This document shows positions 25,747 to 35,790 of a DNA stretch of 63,704 bases, in pieces. The stretch is taken from contig JAGPCO010000029.1 of assembly GCA_018058095.1 (NCBI GenBank), positions 1-63,704 on the forward strand, in the 5' to 3' direction. The stretch is from Kofleriaceae bacterium (GTDB lineage Bacteria; Myxococcota_A; Polyangia; Haliangiales; Haliangiaceae). How positions within the stretch are numbered: the stretch's first letter is position 1; each line of letters opens with the position of its first letter. The notes below the pieces were generated by a model that had not been told where the DNA came from, ran no database searches, and worked only from the letters and a program-made list of their open reading frames with translations. The position numbers were made by a program, and so were the translations under genes.

Positions 25747-26628
25747 ATGCCGTCGCTCAAGGCGATCCGCAAGCGGATCACGTCGGTCAAGAACTCGCGC
25801 AAGATCACGCGGGCGATGAAGCTGGTGGCGGCGTCGAAGCTGCGCCGGGCCCAGGACAACATCCTGGCGGCGCGGCCGTACGCCGACGCGCTCGGCCGGG
25901 TCGTGTCCGAGCTGTCGGCGGTGGCCGGCAAGGACGCCCACCCGTTGTTCGAGGACCGGGCCGCGACCAAGGCGACGATCGTCACGCTGACCTCCGACCG
26001 CGGCCTGGCCGGCCCGTTCAACTCGAGCATCATCAAGCGGGTCGAGCAGTTCGCCGCCGGCGAGCTGGCCGGGTACGCCGAGGTGTCGCTGCGCATCATC
26101 GGCAAGAAGGGCAACCAGCACTTCACCCGCCGCAACGCCAACATCACCAGCTTCGACCCGTCGCCGACCGCGGCGACCGCGCTGACCCTGGCGCGGGAGA
26201 CGGCCAACCACATCATCGACGACTTCCTGACCGGCAAGGTCGACCGGGTCTACGTCGCCTACAACGCCTTCAAGAACGCCGGCAGCCAGATCGTCACCAT
26301 CAAGCAGGTGCTGCCGGTGGTCGACGACGCCACGCCGGCCGGCGGCAAGGACGACGGCGCCGGCGGGGTCGACTTCATCTACGAGCCGAGCAAGGAAGAG
26401 CTGCTGACCCGGCTGGTCCCGCTGTACGTCCAGATCGGGCTGTACCGCGCCTGCCTCGAGTCGATCGCGTCCGAGTTCGGCGCCCGCATGATGGCGATGG
26501 AGAACGCCACCAAGAACGCGGGCGAGATGATCAACAAGCTCACGCTCGACTACAACCGCGCCCGCCAGGCCAGCATCACGAAAGAGCTGCTGGAGATCAT
26601 CGGCGGCGCCGAGGCGCTCAAGGGCTAG
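25747..26628 (+). CDS. atpG: ATP synthase F1 subunit gamma
   Basis: 293 residues. The N-terminus (AIRKRITSVKNSRKITRAMK) and C-terminus (MMAMENATKNAGEMINKLTL, then NRARQASITKELLEIIGGAE) are the two highly conserved coiled-coil helices of gamma that form the rotating shaft inside alpha3beta3. Only 6 bases separate it from alpha. Confidence 0.98.
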   Translation: MPSLKAIRKRITSVKNSRKITRAMKLVAASKLRRAQDNILAARPYADALGRVVSELSAVAGKDAHPLFEDRAATKATIVTLTSDRGLAGPFNSSIIKRVEQFAAGELAGYAEVSLRIIGKKGNQHFTRRNANITSFDPSPTAATALTLARETANHIIDDFLTGKVDRVYVAYNAFKNAGSQIVTIKQVLPVVDDATPAGGKDDGAGGVDFIYEPSKEELLTRLVPLYVQIGLYRACLESIASEFGARMMAMENATKNAGEMINKLTLDYNRARQASITKELLEIIGGAEALKG

Positions 26629-26669
26629 CGCCCGCGCCACCCACGCTCCGCTTTCTGCAACCACGCTGA

Positions 26670-28151
<1,482 letters not shown>

Positions 28152-28153
28152 CC

Positions 28154-28597
28154 ATGGCCGAGCAGCGCGCGCTCCCCGGCAGCGGCGGCCTGCCCACGTT
28201 CCTCGGCGTCAACCTGGTGACGCCGCGCGGCGTGGTCGCCCACACCGACACCGACGCCATCACCGCGCCGGGCGAGCAGGGCGAGTTCGAGCTGCTGCCT
28301 GGCCACGTGCCGATGCTGACCGCCCTGCGCCCCGGCGTGCTGGTGGTCGGCGAGAAGGCGCAGACCCGCTACGCGGTGTCGGCCGGCTACCTCCGGGTCG
28401 ACCCGTCCAACGCGGTCGAGATCCTGGTCGAGCAGGCCGTGCTCGGCACCGAGGTCGATCGCGACCGTGCCCGGGCCGAGCTCAAGGCGGCCGAGGCCGA
28501 GCTGGCCAAGTGGGGCGACCAGCCCGCTGACGCCGAGTTCCGCAACGTGTCGTACCGCGCGCTGTGGGCCCAGGCCCAGCTCGACGCGGCCGGCTGA
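28154..28597 (+). CDS. atpC: ATP synthase F1 subunit epsilon
   Basis: 147 residues starting 2 bases after beta. The N-terminal beta-sandwich is typical (VVAHTDTDAITAPGEQGEFE, LPGHVPMLTALRPGVL), followed by the C-terminal helical hairpin. Epsilon binds the gamma shaft and can inhibit ATP hydrolysis. It is the last gene of the operon; the genes for Fo subunits a and c are not in the window. Confidence 0.95.
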   Translation: MAEQRALPGSGGLPTFLGVNLVTPRGVVAHTDTDAITAPGEQGEFELLPGHVPMLTALRPGVLVVGEKAQTRYAVSAGYLRVDPSNAVEILVEQAVLGTEVDRDRARAELKAAEAELAKWGDQPADAEFRNVSYRALWAQAQLDAAG

Positions 28598-28672
28598 GCG
28601 GCCCGCGCCCGCACGCGGCAACACCTACATCGGGTCGGTCGGCCCAGGGCGGCAGCTCCGCACCCGTCGTGG

Positions 28673-28678
28673 CATGAT
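28673..28678 (+). promoter_or_regulatory. Near-consensus -10 (TGG-CATGAT) 9 bases before ATG
   Basis: CATGAT with an upstream TG (TGGCATGAT) ends 9 bases before ATG 28688. No Shine-Dalgarno sequence lies between. It would give an RNA with at most a few untranslated bases for the first lipoprotein of the family. Confidence 0.35.
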
Positions 28679-28687
28679 CACGGACGA

Positions 28688-29608
28688 ATGTGGCGGCGAA
28701 CCAAGGTCGGCCTCGCGCTGTCCGGGGTGCTGGTGCTGGCGCCGGCCTGTCGCGGCGTGCTCGGCCTGGACGGTGCCGACGGCGATGAGGATGGCGACCT
28801 GATCGAGGCCAGCGTCGACAACTGCCCGCTGGCGAGTAACCCCGGGCAAGAGGACGGCGACGGCGACGGCCTGGGCGACGCCTGTGACGCCTGCGCCGGC
28901 TGCGGCGACGGGTCGTTCCTGGCTGACGCCCGGGACTGCGGCGCCCACGACGAGGACGGCGACGGCCTGCTCGACCTTTGCGACCCGTGCCCGATCGCGT
29001 CGGGCGCCGCCGATGTCGACGGCGATGGTGATGGGGTTGGCGACGGCTGTGACGCCAACGCCGGGGCCGCCGACCGGATCCTGTTCGATCCCTTCACCCG
29101 CGCTGGCGGCATCGGCTGGAGCGGCGCGTGGGACCTCGGCCCCGACGGCGATTCGCTGATGGCCACCCTCGCGGCTCCCACCCTCTCGCTCGGGAGAGAT
29201 CTTGGCCTGGGGCCGGCCTGGCGCATCGAGCTTGCGCTGTCCGCCGTCCCGGTGGTCGACGGTGAGCGGCTCGAGCTGCGGCTGTCGCGGCCCGGGCCAC
29301 AGGGGCTGCCCCGGCAGATCGGTTCCTGCACCATCACCCGGTCCGGTGGCTCCTACGTGGTCGCGGTCGAGCGCGAACCGGGCGTGGGCCGGATGACGAC
29401 GAGCACCGCGACGCTGGACCTGCCACAGCGCCTGTGGCTGTCGGCGCCGCCCGCCGGTGACCAGCTGGAGTGCGCATTCATCGCGGCTGGCGCCCGATCC
29501 TCGATCACGACCGCGATCACGGATGCGCCCAACCCGACGCTGGTGCAGGTCACGGCGGGGCCCGGGGTGGCCCTGACCTCGTTCCTGTTCAGCGAGCGGG
29601 CGCCGTGA
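28688..29608 (+). CDS. TSP3-repeat lipoprotein, family member 1
   Basis: 306 residues. Signal peptide with lipobox (LSGVLVLAPAC, Cys21), then the family motif CRGVLGLDG directly after the lipid-attachment Cys. Residues about 30-130 are acidic TSP3-like repeats with cysteines (VDNCPLASNPGQEDGDGDGL, DEDGDGLLDLCDPCP), expected to bind Ca2+. The C-terminal ~170 residues form a beta-rich domain beginning ILFDPF with two conserved cysteines (SCTI, LECAF). Predicted outer-membrane or surface lipoprotein of unknown function. First of six paralogues; its TGA overlaps the next gene's GTG. Confidence 0.8.
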   Translation: MWRRTKVGLALSGVLVLAPACRGVLGLDGADGDEDGDLIEASVDNCPLASNPGQEDGDGDGLGDACDACAGCGDGSFLADARDCGAHDEDGDGLLDLCDPCPIASGAADVDGDGDGVGDGCDANAGAADRILFDPFTRAGGIGWSGAWDLGPDGDSLMATLAAPTLSLGRDLGLGPAWRIELALSAVPVVDGERLELRLSRPGPQGLPRQIGSCTITRSGGSYVVAVEREPGVGRMTTSTATLDLPQRLWLSAPPAGDQLECAFIAAGARSSITTAITDAPNPTLVQVTAGPGVALTSFLFSERAP

Positions 29609-30693
29609 GGGCGGGGGAAGCCCGGGCTGTGCTGGTGCTGGGCGGCTGCGCCCAGCTGCTCGACCTGGAGCCTGGCGCGACCGACACCGACGGCGATGGC
29701 GTGGCCGACACTGGCGACAACTGCGAGGCGGTGGCCAACCCCGACCAGGCCGACGGCGACGGCGACGGCACCGGTGACGCGTGCTCGGTCGTGACCTGCA
29801 CCGAACCGCTGTGGGGACGCGACCTCGATCGCGACGGCGTCGACGACGCCTGCGACGCGTGCGTGACCGGGCCGGGGCCAGTCGGGGACGACACCGATGC
29901 GGATGGGCTGCCGGCCGAGTGTGACCCGTGCCCGACCGGCGGGGGCGTCGACGCCGACGGCGACCACGTCGAGGACGCCTGTCAGGCGGGCGTCGGGCAC
30001 GACGAAGACGGCGACGCCGTGCTCGACCCTGACGACAACTGCCCGACCGTGGTGAACCCGGACCAGGCCAACCTCAACGCCGACGGGGCCGGGGACGCGT
30101 GCGAGCCAGCGCCAGGCCGGTTCTCCCAGGTCCTGTTCGAGCCGTTCTTCGACCCGACGCTTCCTGGGTGGCAGGTGCTCCCCGCCGCCTGGTCGATCGA
30201 CGCCGACGCCGTGGTCGCTCGCGGCGTGACGGCCGACGCCAGCGTCGCCTTCCTCGGCACGCTCACGACGTTCGAGGGCTGGTTCGAGGCGGTGGTGACC
30301 ATCGAGGCCGGCGTCGGCCACGAGCAGGACAGCGCGGTCTTCGGCCTCGGCAGCGCAGGCGGGGCCGGGCGGGTGGGCTGCCGCCTGAGCGGTGCTGGCT
30401 TGCTGTCGCTGGAGTTCGAGGTCGTGGCTGGCCCGTCGCCCAAGGGTGACCAGGCCCAGACCCCTTTCCTCGCCGGCGAGACGGTCCGGCTGCGGCTGGT
30501 GCGTCGAACCATCCCCATGACCGCGATGGAAGTGTTCTTCTGCCAGGCGGAGGCGGATGGAATGGTGTTCTCCACCGCGCCGCTCGACCAAGCCACGCTC
30601 GGGCGTATCGATCGGCCGTTCGTCGGCGCCCGCGGCAGCGCACCGACCTCGGTCGTGCGGTTCGCCAGCCTGTGGGGCCTGGTCCCGCAGTGA
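29605..30693 (+). CDS. TSP3-repeat lipoprotein, family member 2
   Basis: 362 residues from GTG at 29605, overlapping the previous stop (GTGA). The signal peptide is short (VRAGEARAVLVLGGC); the cysteine is followed by AQLLDLEPG, the family motif. Five TSP3-like repeats follow (DTDGDGVADTGDNC, DDNCPTVVNPDQANLNADGA). The C-terminal domain starts VLFEPFFD and holds the conserved Cys pair (VGCRLS, VFFCQAE). The unusually short signal region makes export slightly less certain than for its relatives. The last gene before an antisense TPR-type gene splits the cluster. Confidence 0.75.
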   Translation: MRAGEARAVLVLGGCAQLLDLEPGATDTDGDGVADTGDNCEAVANPDQADGDGDGTGDACSVVTCTEPLWGRDLDRDGVDDACDACVTGPGPVGDDTDADGLPAECDPCPTGGGVDADGDHVEDACQAGVGHDEDGDAVLDPDDNCPTVVNPDQANLNADGAGDACEPAPGRFSQVLFEPFFDPTLPGWQVLPAAWSIDADAVVARGVTADASVAFLGTLTTFEGWFEAVVTIEAGVGHEQDSAVFGLGSAGGAGRVGCRLSGAGLLSLEFEVVAGPSPKGDQAQTPFLAGETVRLRLVRRTIPMTAMEVFFCQAEADGMVFSTAPLDQATLGRIDRPFVGARGSAPTSVVRFASLWGLVPQ

Positions 30694-30717
30694 GCGGGGC
30701 CTCGCCCTGGCGGCCGG

Positions 30718-31716
30718 TCAGAACCCGCCGCTGAGCGTGACGCCGGCGCCGTCGCTTCCAACCCACGCCGCCAGCGCGGTGCGGTTGCTGCGCTCCTTGG
30801 GCGCGGTCCACCACAACACGACGCCGGTGGCGACCGCGGCCAGGCCGACCGCGCCGGTGATGGTGGCGATGTTGGCCCGGGTCCGGGACCGGTCGATGGC
30901 CGACTTGCCGTCGGGGGTACACAGGTTGGCCGCGCCGTCGCGGGCGACGCAGGCTGGCGTCGCGCCCTCGAACTGCTGGTCGTACAGCGACTTCGCGGTG
31001 TAGGCCAGCACGCCGCTGCCGACCAGCAGGGCGGCGCCCGAGCCGGTCAGGATCTTGCCGACGGTGGAGCGGGTCTGGCTGACCCGCTCGACCTGGACCA
31101 CGGTCCTGGTCTTGGGCTCCTCCAGCTGCGGGATCTCGATCGCGCTGGCCTGGCCGGCGCCTGCGTCGACCTCGCGCTCGAACGGAAGCCGGCCCGGCGC
31201 GGTGACGACGATGGCGTGTTTGCCGGGGTCGACCAGGTACGGCGCGGTCCGGCCGACCTCGACCACCGTGTCGTCGACCAGGAGGCGGGTGCCGGGCAAC
31301 GGCGTGCCCTGCCAGGTGAAGGTGAGTGACGGCACCAGCGGCGTCAGCTCGGCGATCTTGTCGCGCGCGGCCTGGGTCTGGCCGGGCAGGCCGGCGGCCG
31401 AGGCGTGGTCGAACGCTTGCTGGTACATGACGAGCGCGGTCGCCACCTTGCCGGCCCGCTCGTTGCACAGGCCGAGGTTGAGCAGGGTGCCCACCGCGCG
31501 CGGGTTCTTGCGCCGGCTGTCCTCGAACTTGGCGCAGGCGCCGGCGGCGTCGCCGGCCTCGAGCAGGGCGCGCCCCTCAAGGAACAGGCGCTCGGACTCC
31601 TGCTGCTCGGGCGAGGGCGCTGGCGTTGGCTGGGCCTGGCCCGGGCCGGGCCGGGCGGCGCTGACGACGGTGAGGGCCAGCGCGACGAGGGCCACACACC
31701 GTGACGAGGATCGCAT
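30718..31716 (-). CDS. Exported TPR protein with PEGA-like domain and two TM helices
   Basis: 332 residues from ATG at 31716. Signal peptide (VALVALALTVVSA, cleavage near GQAQ), TPR-like helices at about 38-110 (ERLFLEGRALLEAGDAAGAC, NLGLCNERAGKVATALVMYQ), a PEGA-like beta domain at about 128-190 (GTRLLVDDTVVEVG, PGKHAIVVTAPG), and two hydrophobic helices near the C-terminus (SGAALLVGSGVLAYTA, GAVGLAAVATGVVLWW). This architecture is common in myxobacteria as periplasmic membrane-anchored proteins of unknown role. It lies antisense within the TSP3 lipoprotein cluster and is divergent from member 3, with 67 bases between starts. Confidence 0.75.
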   Translation of the reverse strand: MRSSSRCVALVALALTVVSAARPGPGQAQPTPAPSPEQQESERLFLEGRALLEAGDAAGACAKFEDSRRKNPRAVGTLLNLGLCNERAGKVATALVMYQQAFDHASAAGLPGQTQAARDKIAELTPLVPSLTFTWQGTPLPGTRLLVDDTVVEVGRTAPYLVDPGKHAIVVTAPGRLPFEREVDAGAGQASAIEIPQLEEPKTRTVVQVERVSQTRSTVGKILTGSGAALLVGSGVLAYTAKSLYDQQFEGATPACVARDGAANLCTPDGKSAIDRSRTRANIATITGAVGLAAVATGVVLWWTAPKERSNRTALAAWVGSDGAGVTLSGGF

Positions 31717-31722
31717 GACCTG

Positions 31723-31728
31723 ATCGTA
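31723..31728 (-). promoter_or_regulatory. Extended -10 (TGG-TACGAT) 6 bases before ATG
   Basis: On the minus strand TGGTACGAT is followed by CAGGTC and then ATG 31716. The 6-base gap puts the expected +1 exactly on the A of the start codon, i.e. a leaderless mRNA. Confidence 0.5.
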
Positions 31729-31783
31729 CCACCGAGCCTCCCGCGCCGGTTCCCGCCCGCGCCAGCCCGTGCGACGATGGGCC

Positions 31784-32761
31784 ATGCCGGTCCGGGGCTG
31801 GTGGCACATGCTGGCGACGTGCGTGCTGCTCGCGCACGCGGCCTGTGCCAGCGTGCTCGGGCTCGACGACAGCACCGAGGTCGACCGCGACCTCGACGGG
31901 GTGCTCGGAGACGACGACAACTGCCCGACCGTGGCCAACCCCCTGCAGGAGGATACCGACGGGGATCAACTCGGCGACGCCTGTGATCAGTGCCCCGATT
32001 GCCTCGCCTGCGACACACCGCTTGGCGCCGACATCGACCAGGACGGGATCGACGATGGTTGCGACCTGTGCCTCTTGTCGGGCCAGGACGACGAGGATGG
32101 GGATGGCCTGCTCGACGGCTGCGACCCGTGCCCGGTCGCGCTCGACGACACCGACAGCGACGGCGACGGCCTGGGGGATGCCTGCGAACCGATCGTCGAG
32201 CTGACGACGGTCCGCTCCTTCGCCGGGTTCCGGCTCGGCGCCGAGCCGTTCGACCTGAGCGGCACCACGGCCTGGACCTGGACCGAGGGGGCGCTGCTCG
32301 GCGACCCCGCCGCGCTCGAGCGGGAGCTCCCCGGCCCGCTGCTTCGGCCGGACGCGCCGGCCATGATCGAGGTCGGGCTCGGCCAGCCGACGTCGAGCGC
32401 CGAACGTGGCTTCGAGTTCAAGCGCATGGTCGGGCCGACGCAGCGCGTGTTGTCGTGCCGGTTGACCGAGAAGGACCAGTCCTGGTACGCGACCCTCACC
32501 GTCACTGGCGTGGCGAGCCCTGCGCTGTCCCCGAAGGTCGTGCCCGGCGCGGTGGTGCGCCTCCAGCTCGTGCTTTCGGCCGACGGCACCGGCGTCTGCC
32601 GGGCGTTCGACGTCGCCTCCAACAAGTTCCTCGGCACCCCGGCGGTCGACGTGTCCGACCTTCGCGCCAGCGAGCAGACGGTCCGCCTGGTCGTCGGAGG
32701 GGTGCTCGGCGATGAGCAGGTCGGGTTTCGCTATCTGATGGTGGTCGGAGCGGGATCGTGA
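31784..32761 (+). CDS. TSP3-repeat lipoprotein, family member 3
   Basis: 325 residues from ATG at 31784. Lipobox LLAHAAC followed by ASVLGLDDS, the family motif. TSP3-like repeats with cysteines (DDDNCPTVANPLQEDTDGDQ, DQDGIDDGCDLC, DDEDGDGLLDGCDPC) occupy about 35-140. The C-terminal domain carries the Cys pair (LSCRLTEK, GVCRAFD) and ends near VGFRYLMVV, the shared terminal motif. Surface lipoprotein of unknown function. It heads the second block of four, whose genes overlap by four bases each. Confidence 0.8.
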   Translation: MPVRGWWHMLATCVLLAHAACASVLGLDDSTEVDRDLDGVLGDDDNCPTVANPLQEDTDGDQLGDACDQCPDCLACDTPLGADIDQDGIDDGCDLCLLSGQDDEDGDGLLDGCDPCPVALDDTDSDGDGLGDACEPIVELTTVRSFAGFRLGAEPFDLSGTTAWTWTEGALLGDPAALERELPGPLLRPDAPAMIEVGLGQPTSSAERGFEFKRMVGPTQRVLSCRLTEKDQSWYATLTVTGVASPALSPKVVPGAVVRLQLVLSADGTGVCRAFDVASNKFLGTPAVDVSDLRASEQTVRLVVGGVLGDEQVGFRYLMVVGAGS

Positions 32762-33756
32762 CGGGCGGGGGCCGCTGCGGGTTCGTCCTGGTGTGGGCGC
32801 TGGCCGGATGCAGCGGGCTGCTCGGGTTCGATGATGCCGAGGTCGACAGCGATGGCGACCGCGTCGCCGATGCGGACGACTCGTGTCCGGACCAGGCCGA
32901 CCCCGACCAGCGCGACGTCGACGGCGATGGTCGCGGAGACGTGTGTGACCCCTGCTTCGGGCTGGGCCAGGTGGGGACGGACGCGGACGAAGATGGTCTC
33001 GACGACGGCTGTGATCCCTGCCCGACCGGGGTGGCCGAGGACAGCGACGGCGACGGTGTCGAAGATCGCTGCGCGCCGATCGCCGTCATCGACGAGGACG
33101 GCGACGGCGTGCGCGACGAGGTCGACCGGTGCCCGGTCCACCCGGATCCGAGCCAGACCGATACCGATGGCGACCTGCTGGGCGACGCGTGTGACCCGAC
33201 CTCGGGCCTGGACGAACGCCGGCTGTTCGCGTCGTTCGGGTCCGTCGATCCGACGCTGATGCCGCCGCCAGCGTGGAGCCTCGACCGCGGCGACCTGGTG
33301 ATCCCCACCACAGGGACCCTGCCGACCTCGGCCAATACGTCCGACGGCATGGTCGCGCAGGTCGCCCTCCAGCTCGACCTCGGGACCGGTGAGGTGGTCG
33401 CGCTGCGCCTGGTCCAGGCCGGCAACCGCTCGGTGGCCTGCCGGATCAACGGCGATGGCCGCGTCGAGATGGTGCGGACCAGCCCGGTGAGCACCGATCA
33501 GATCGACAGCTCGCCGACCGTGGTGTCGTTGACCGGGCCGGTCGTGCTGCGGATGGTGCTGACCGCCAACCAGCTCCTGGGTGGCGTCAGCGGCGTGTGT
33601 GATGTGGTGCCGTCGGCCGGACCGGGCGCCACCGTCGACGCCGGCGTGATCGGCGAACGTATCGGCACGGTCCGGATCGACGCCCTCCTGGCGGCTCCGT
33701 CGACCGCCCGGGTCCGCTACCTGTGGGTGGTCGACGCGTCCGAGGCGCCGCAATGA
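32758..33756 (+). CDS. TSP3-repeat lipoprotein, family member 4
   Basis: 332 residues from GTG at 32758 (GTGA overlap). Lipobox VWALAGC followed by SGLLGFDDAEVD. TSP3-like repeats include DSDGDRVADADDSC, DADEDGLDDGCDPC and DEDGDGVRDEVDRC. The C-terminal domain shows VACRINGDG and GVCDVV as the conserved cysteines and VRYLWVVDA at the end. Closest in its post-lipobox motif to member 5. Ca2+ binding is inferred from the repeats; function unknown. Confidence 0.8.
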   Translation: MTGGGRCGFVLVWALAGCSGLLGFDDAEVDSDGDRVADADDSCPDQADPDQRDVDGDGRGDVCDPCFGLGQVGTDADEDGLDDGCDPCPTGVAEDSDGDGVEDRCAPIAVIDEDGDGVRDEVDRCPVHPDPSQTDTDGDLLGDACDPTSGLDERRLFASFGSVDPTLMPPPAWSLDRGDLVIPTTGTLPTSANTSDGMVAQVALQLDLGTGEVVALRLVQAGNRSVACRINGDGRVEMVRTSPVSTDQIDSSPTVVSLTGPVVLRMVLTANQLLGGVSGVCDVVPSAGPGATVDAGVIGERIGTVRIDALLAAPSTARVRYLWVVDASEAPQ

Positions 33757-34679
33757 GCCGCGCGTGCGCCGGTCGGCTGGTCCTGCTGCTCGTCCTGCAC
33801 CTGGCCGGGTGCAGCCGCCTCCTCGGGCTCGACGAGGCAGAGGTCGACCCGGGCAACGACAGCGACGGCGATGGCGTGCCGTTCGAGCTCGACAACTGCC
33901 CGCTGTTGCCCAACCCCGACCAGGCCGATCGCGACGGCGACACCATCGGCGACGTCTGTGACAGCTGCGACGCCTGCGGGGTCGATGGTGCGCTCGGCCC
34001 CGACGCGCGGGATTGCGGCAGCCACGACGAGGACGGGGACGGCAAGGGCGACGCCTGCGACCCGTGCCCGGTCCGGGCCGACGTGGCCGGCGATGGTGGC
34101 GATGCGGACGCGGACGGCGACGGGGTCGGTGACGGCTGTGATCCGGTGTTCAGCGCCGCCCATCGCCTGCTGCTCGACCCGCTGCTGAGCTCCGACGGCT
34201 GGGTGCTCGGTCGCAACACCACGATCGGCGACGACCAGGCCGTCGTCGACAGCGGCTCGCTTCGTCAGGAGCTGCTGCAGGAGCTGCGGACCAGCTGGCT
34301 GGCCGAGGTCGGGGTGGCGGAGCTGGGGCTCGGTTCGTCCTTCACCTTCGGCGTGGCCAGCCAGTTTGTGGGCGAGCTGCCGCGCGCGGGCTGCGTCCTC
34401 CGCCGTGACGCCGGTGGCTACACGATGACCGCGGTGTCCGACGTCGACCCGGTCAGCTTCTTCACCGTGACCGCGGCCAGCCTGCCGCCGCCGGTCTCGG
34501 TCCGACTCGACCGCAAGCTGAACGCGACGGACGCGACCTGCACCCTGTTCGACGCCAGCGGGGAGCGCGGCCAGGCCACCGCCGAGACCCTCCTCCAAAG
34601 TGACGACCTCGGGCGGTTCGAGGTCGAGAGCACCAACCGGGTAGTGCTCCGCTACCTGCTCCAGGTCTGGCGGCGATGA
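33753..34679 (+). CDS. TSP3-repeat lipoprotein, family member 5
   Basis: 308 residues from ATG at 33753 (ATGA overlap). Lipobox LVLHLAGC followed by SRLLGLDEAEVD. TSP3-like repeats (DSDGDGVPFELDNC, DEDGDGKGDACDPC, DADGDGVGDGCDP) lie at about 35-135. The C-terminal domain has AGCVLRRD and ATCTLFD as the conserved Cys pair and ends VLRYLLQVW. The phrase DARDCG(S/A)HDEDGDG also occurs in member 1, showing that repeats have been shared within the family. Confidence 0.8.
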   Translation: MSRACAGRLVLLLVLHLAGCSRLLGLDEAEVDPGNDSDGDGVPFELDNCPLLPNPDQADRDGDTIGDVCDSCDACGVDGALGPDARDCGSHDEDGDGKGDACDPCPVRADVAGDGGDADADGDGVGDGCDPVFSAAHRLLLDPLLSSDGWVLGRNTTIGDDQAVVDSGSLRQELLQELRTSWLAEVGVAELGLGSSFTFGVASQFVGELPRAGCVLRRDAGGYTMTAVSDVDPVSFFTVTAASLPPPVSVRLDRKLNATDATCTLFDASGERGQATAETLLQSDDLGRFEVESTNRVVLRYLLQVWRR

Positions 34680-35776
34680 GGCCCACGCCCGGGTCTGGCC
34701 TGGCGCCGAGCGTGCTGGTGCTGGTGCTGGTCGGCGGTTGTGCTGGCTGGCTCGGCCTCGACGAGGCGGTGACCGATCGCGACCTCGACGGCGTGGTCGA
34801 CGTGGACGACAACTGCCCTGATCAGGCCAACCCGGACCAGGCCGACCGCGACGGCGATGGCCGTGGCGACGCCTGCCTCGAAGGGTGTGCGACGCCGTGG
34901 GGCGTCGACCTCGATGGTGACGCCGTCGACGATGGGTGCGACCCGTGCGTCGGCACGGGACCGGTCGGCGGCGACGAGGATGGCGACGGCCTGGTGCTCG
35001 GCTGTGACCCGTGCCCGACCGGCGGGGGCGTCGACCTCGACCAGGACCACCTGGAGGATGCGTGTGAGCCGTCCACCACCATCGTCGACGAGGATGGCGA
35101 CCTGGTCGACGACGCCGACGACAACTGCCCGGGCCGGGCCAACCCTGACCAGCTCGCGCTGATCGATCTCGACGCGATCGGCGACGCGTGTGACCCCGAC
35201 GACGGCACCAACCTGCAGGTGCTGTTCGAGCCGTTCGCCCAGCTCCCGGCTGGCTGGGTCCTGCGCAACGCGGTGGTGCAGGACGGCGCGCTCGAGCTCG
35301 GCGGCCCGCTCACCTCGGCGCGGTCCGACCGCGCCGCCGCGGTGCCGACCGCGTCGTCCTGGACCGAGGTGCCGGTCGCGCTGCCGGCGGGCACCGGGGA
35401 AACGCCGTACGTCGAGATCGTGCTCAGGAGCCGCAATAGCACCCGCTCGATGGCCTGTCGGCTGGACCATGCCGGGACGTTGACCCTGGTGCACAGCGCG
35501 CCCGAGGCCGGCCCCGTGGTCAGCACCCCGACCGGGTGGACGGCCCCGGGCGAGCTGCCGCTCCGGATCCGGACCCAACCGGTGGTGCTGTCGACGGACA
35601 CCAACATATGGTGCGAGGTCGGCGTCGGTGGCGGGCTGGTCCGGACGCCGCCGTACCAGGCCCAGGTGGTGGCGGGCACCTATCAGCTCGAGCTGGTGGC
35701 GGATACCCGGGACGGTGACCTGGCCACGATTCGCTACGTGTGGATGATCCGAGGTCCGGAGATCGGGACGATGTAG
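34676..35776 (+). CDS. TSP3-repeat lipoprotein, family member 6
   Basis: 366 residues from ATG at 34676 (ATGA overlap). Lipobox VLVLVGGC followed by AGWLGLDEAV. TSP3-like repeats are the most numerous of the family (DRDLDGVVDVDDNC, DGDAVDDGCDPC, DEDGDLVDDADDNC). The C-terminal domain begins VLFEPF as in member 2, carries MACRLDHAG and IWCEVGV, and ends IRYVWMIRG. Last of the tandem; it ends 14 bases from the stop of a convergent kinase gene. Confidence 0.8.
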   Translation: MRPTPGSGLAPSVLVLVLVGGCAGWLGLDEAVTDRDLDGVVDVDDNCPDQANPDQADRDGDGRGDACLEGCATPWGVDLDGDAVDDGCDPCVGTGPVGGDEDGDGLVLGCDPCPTGGGVDLDQDHLEDACEPSTTIVDEDGDLVDDADDNCPGRANPDQLALIDLDAIGDACDPDDGTNLQVLFEPFAQLPAGWVLRNAVVQDGALELGGPLTSARSDRAAAVPTASSWTEVPVALPAGTGETPYVEIVLRSRNSTRSMACRLDHAGTLTLVHSAPEAGPVVSTPTGWTAPGELPLRIRTQPVVLSTDTNIWCEVGVGGGLVRTPPYQAQVVAGTYQLELVADTRDGDLATIRYVWMIRGPEIGTM

Positions 35777-35790
35777 GGGCCGGCCCGGCG

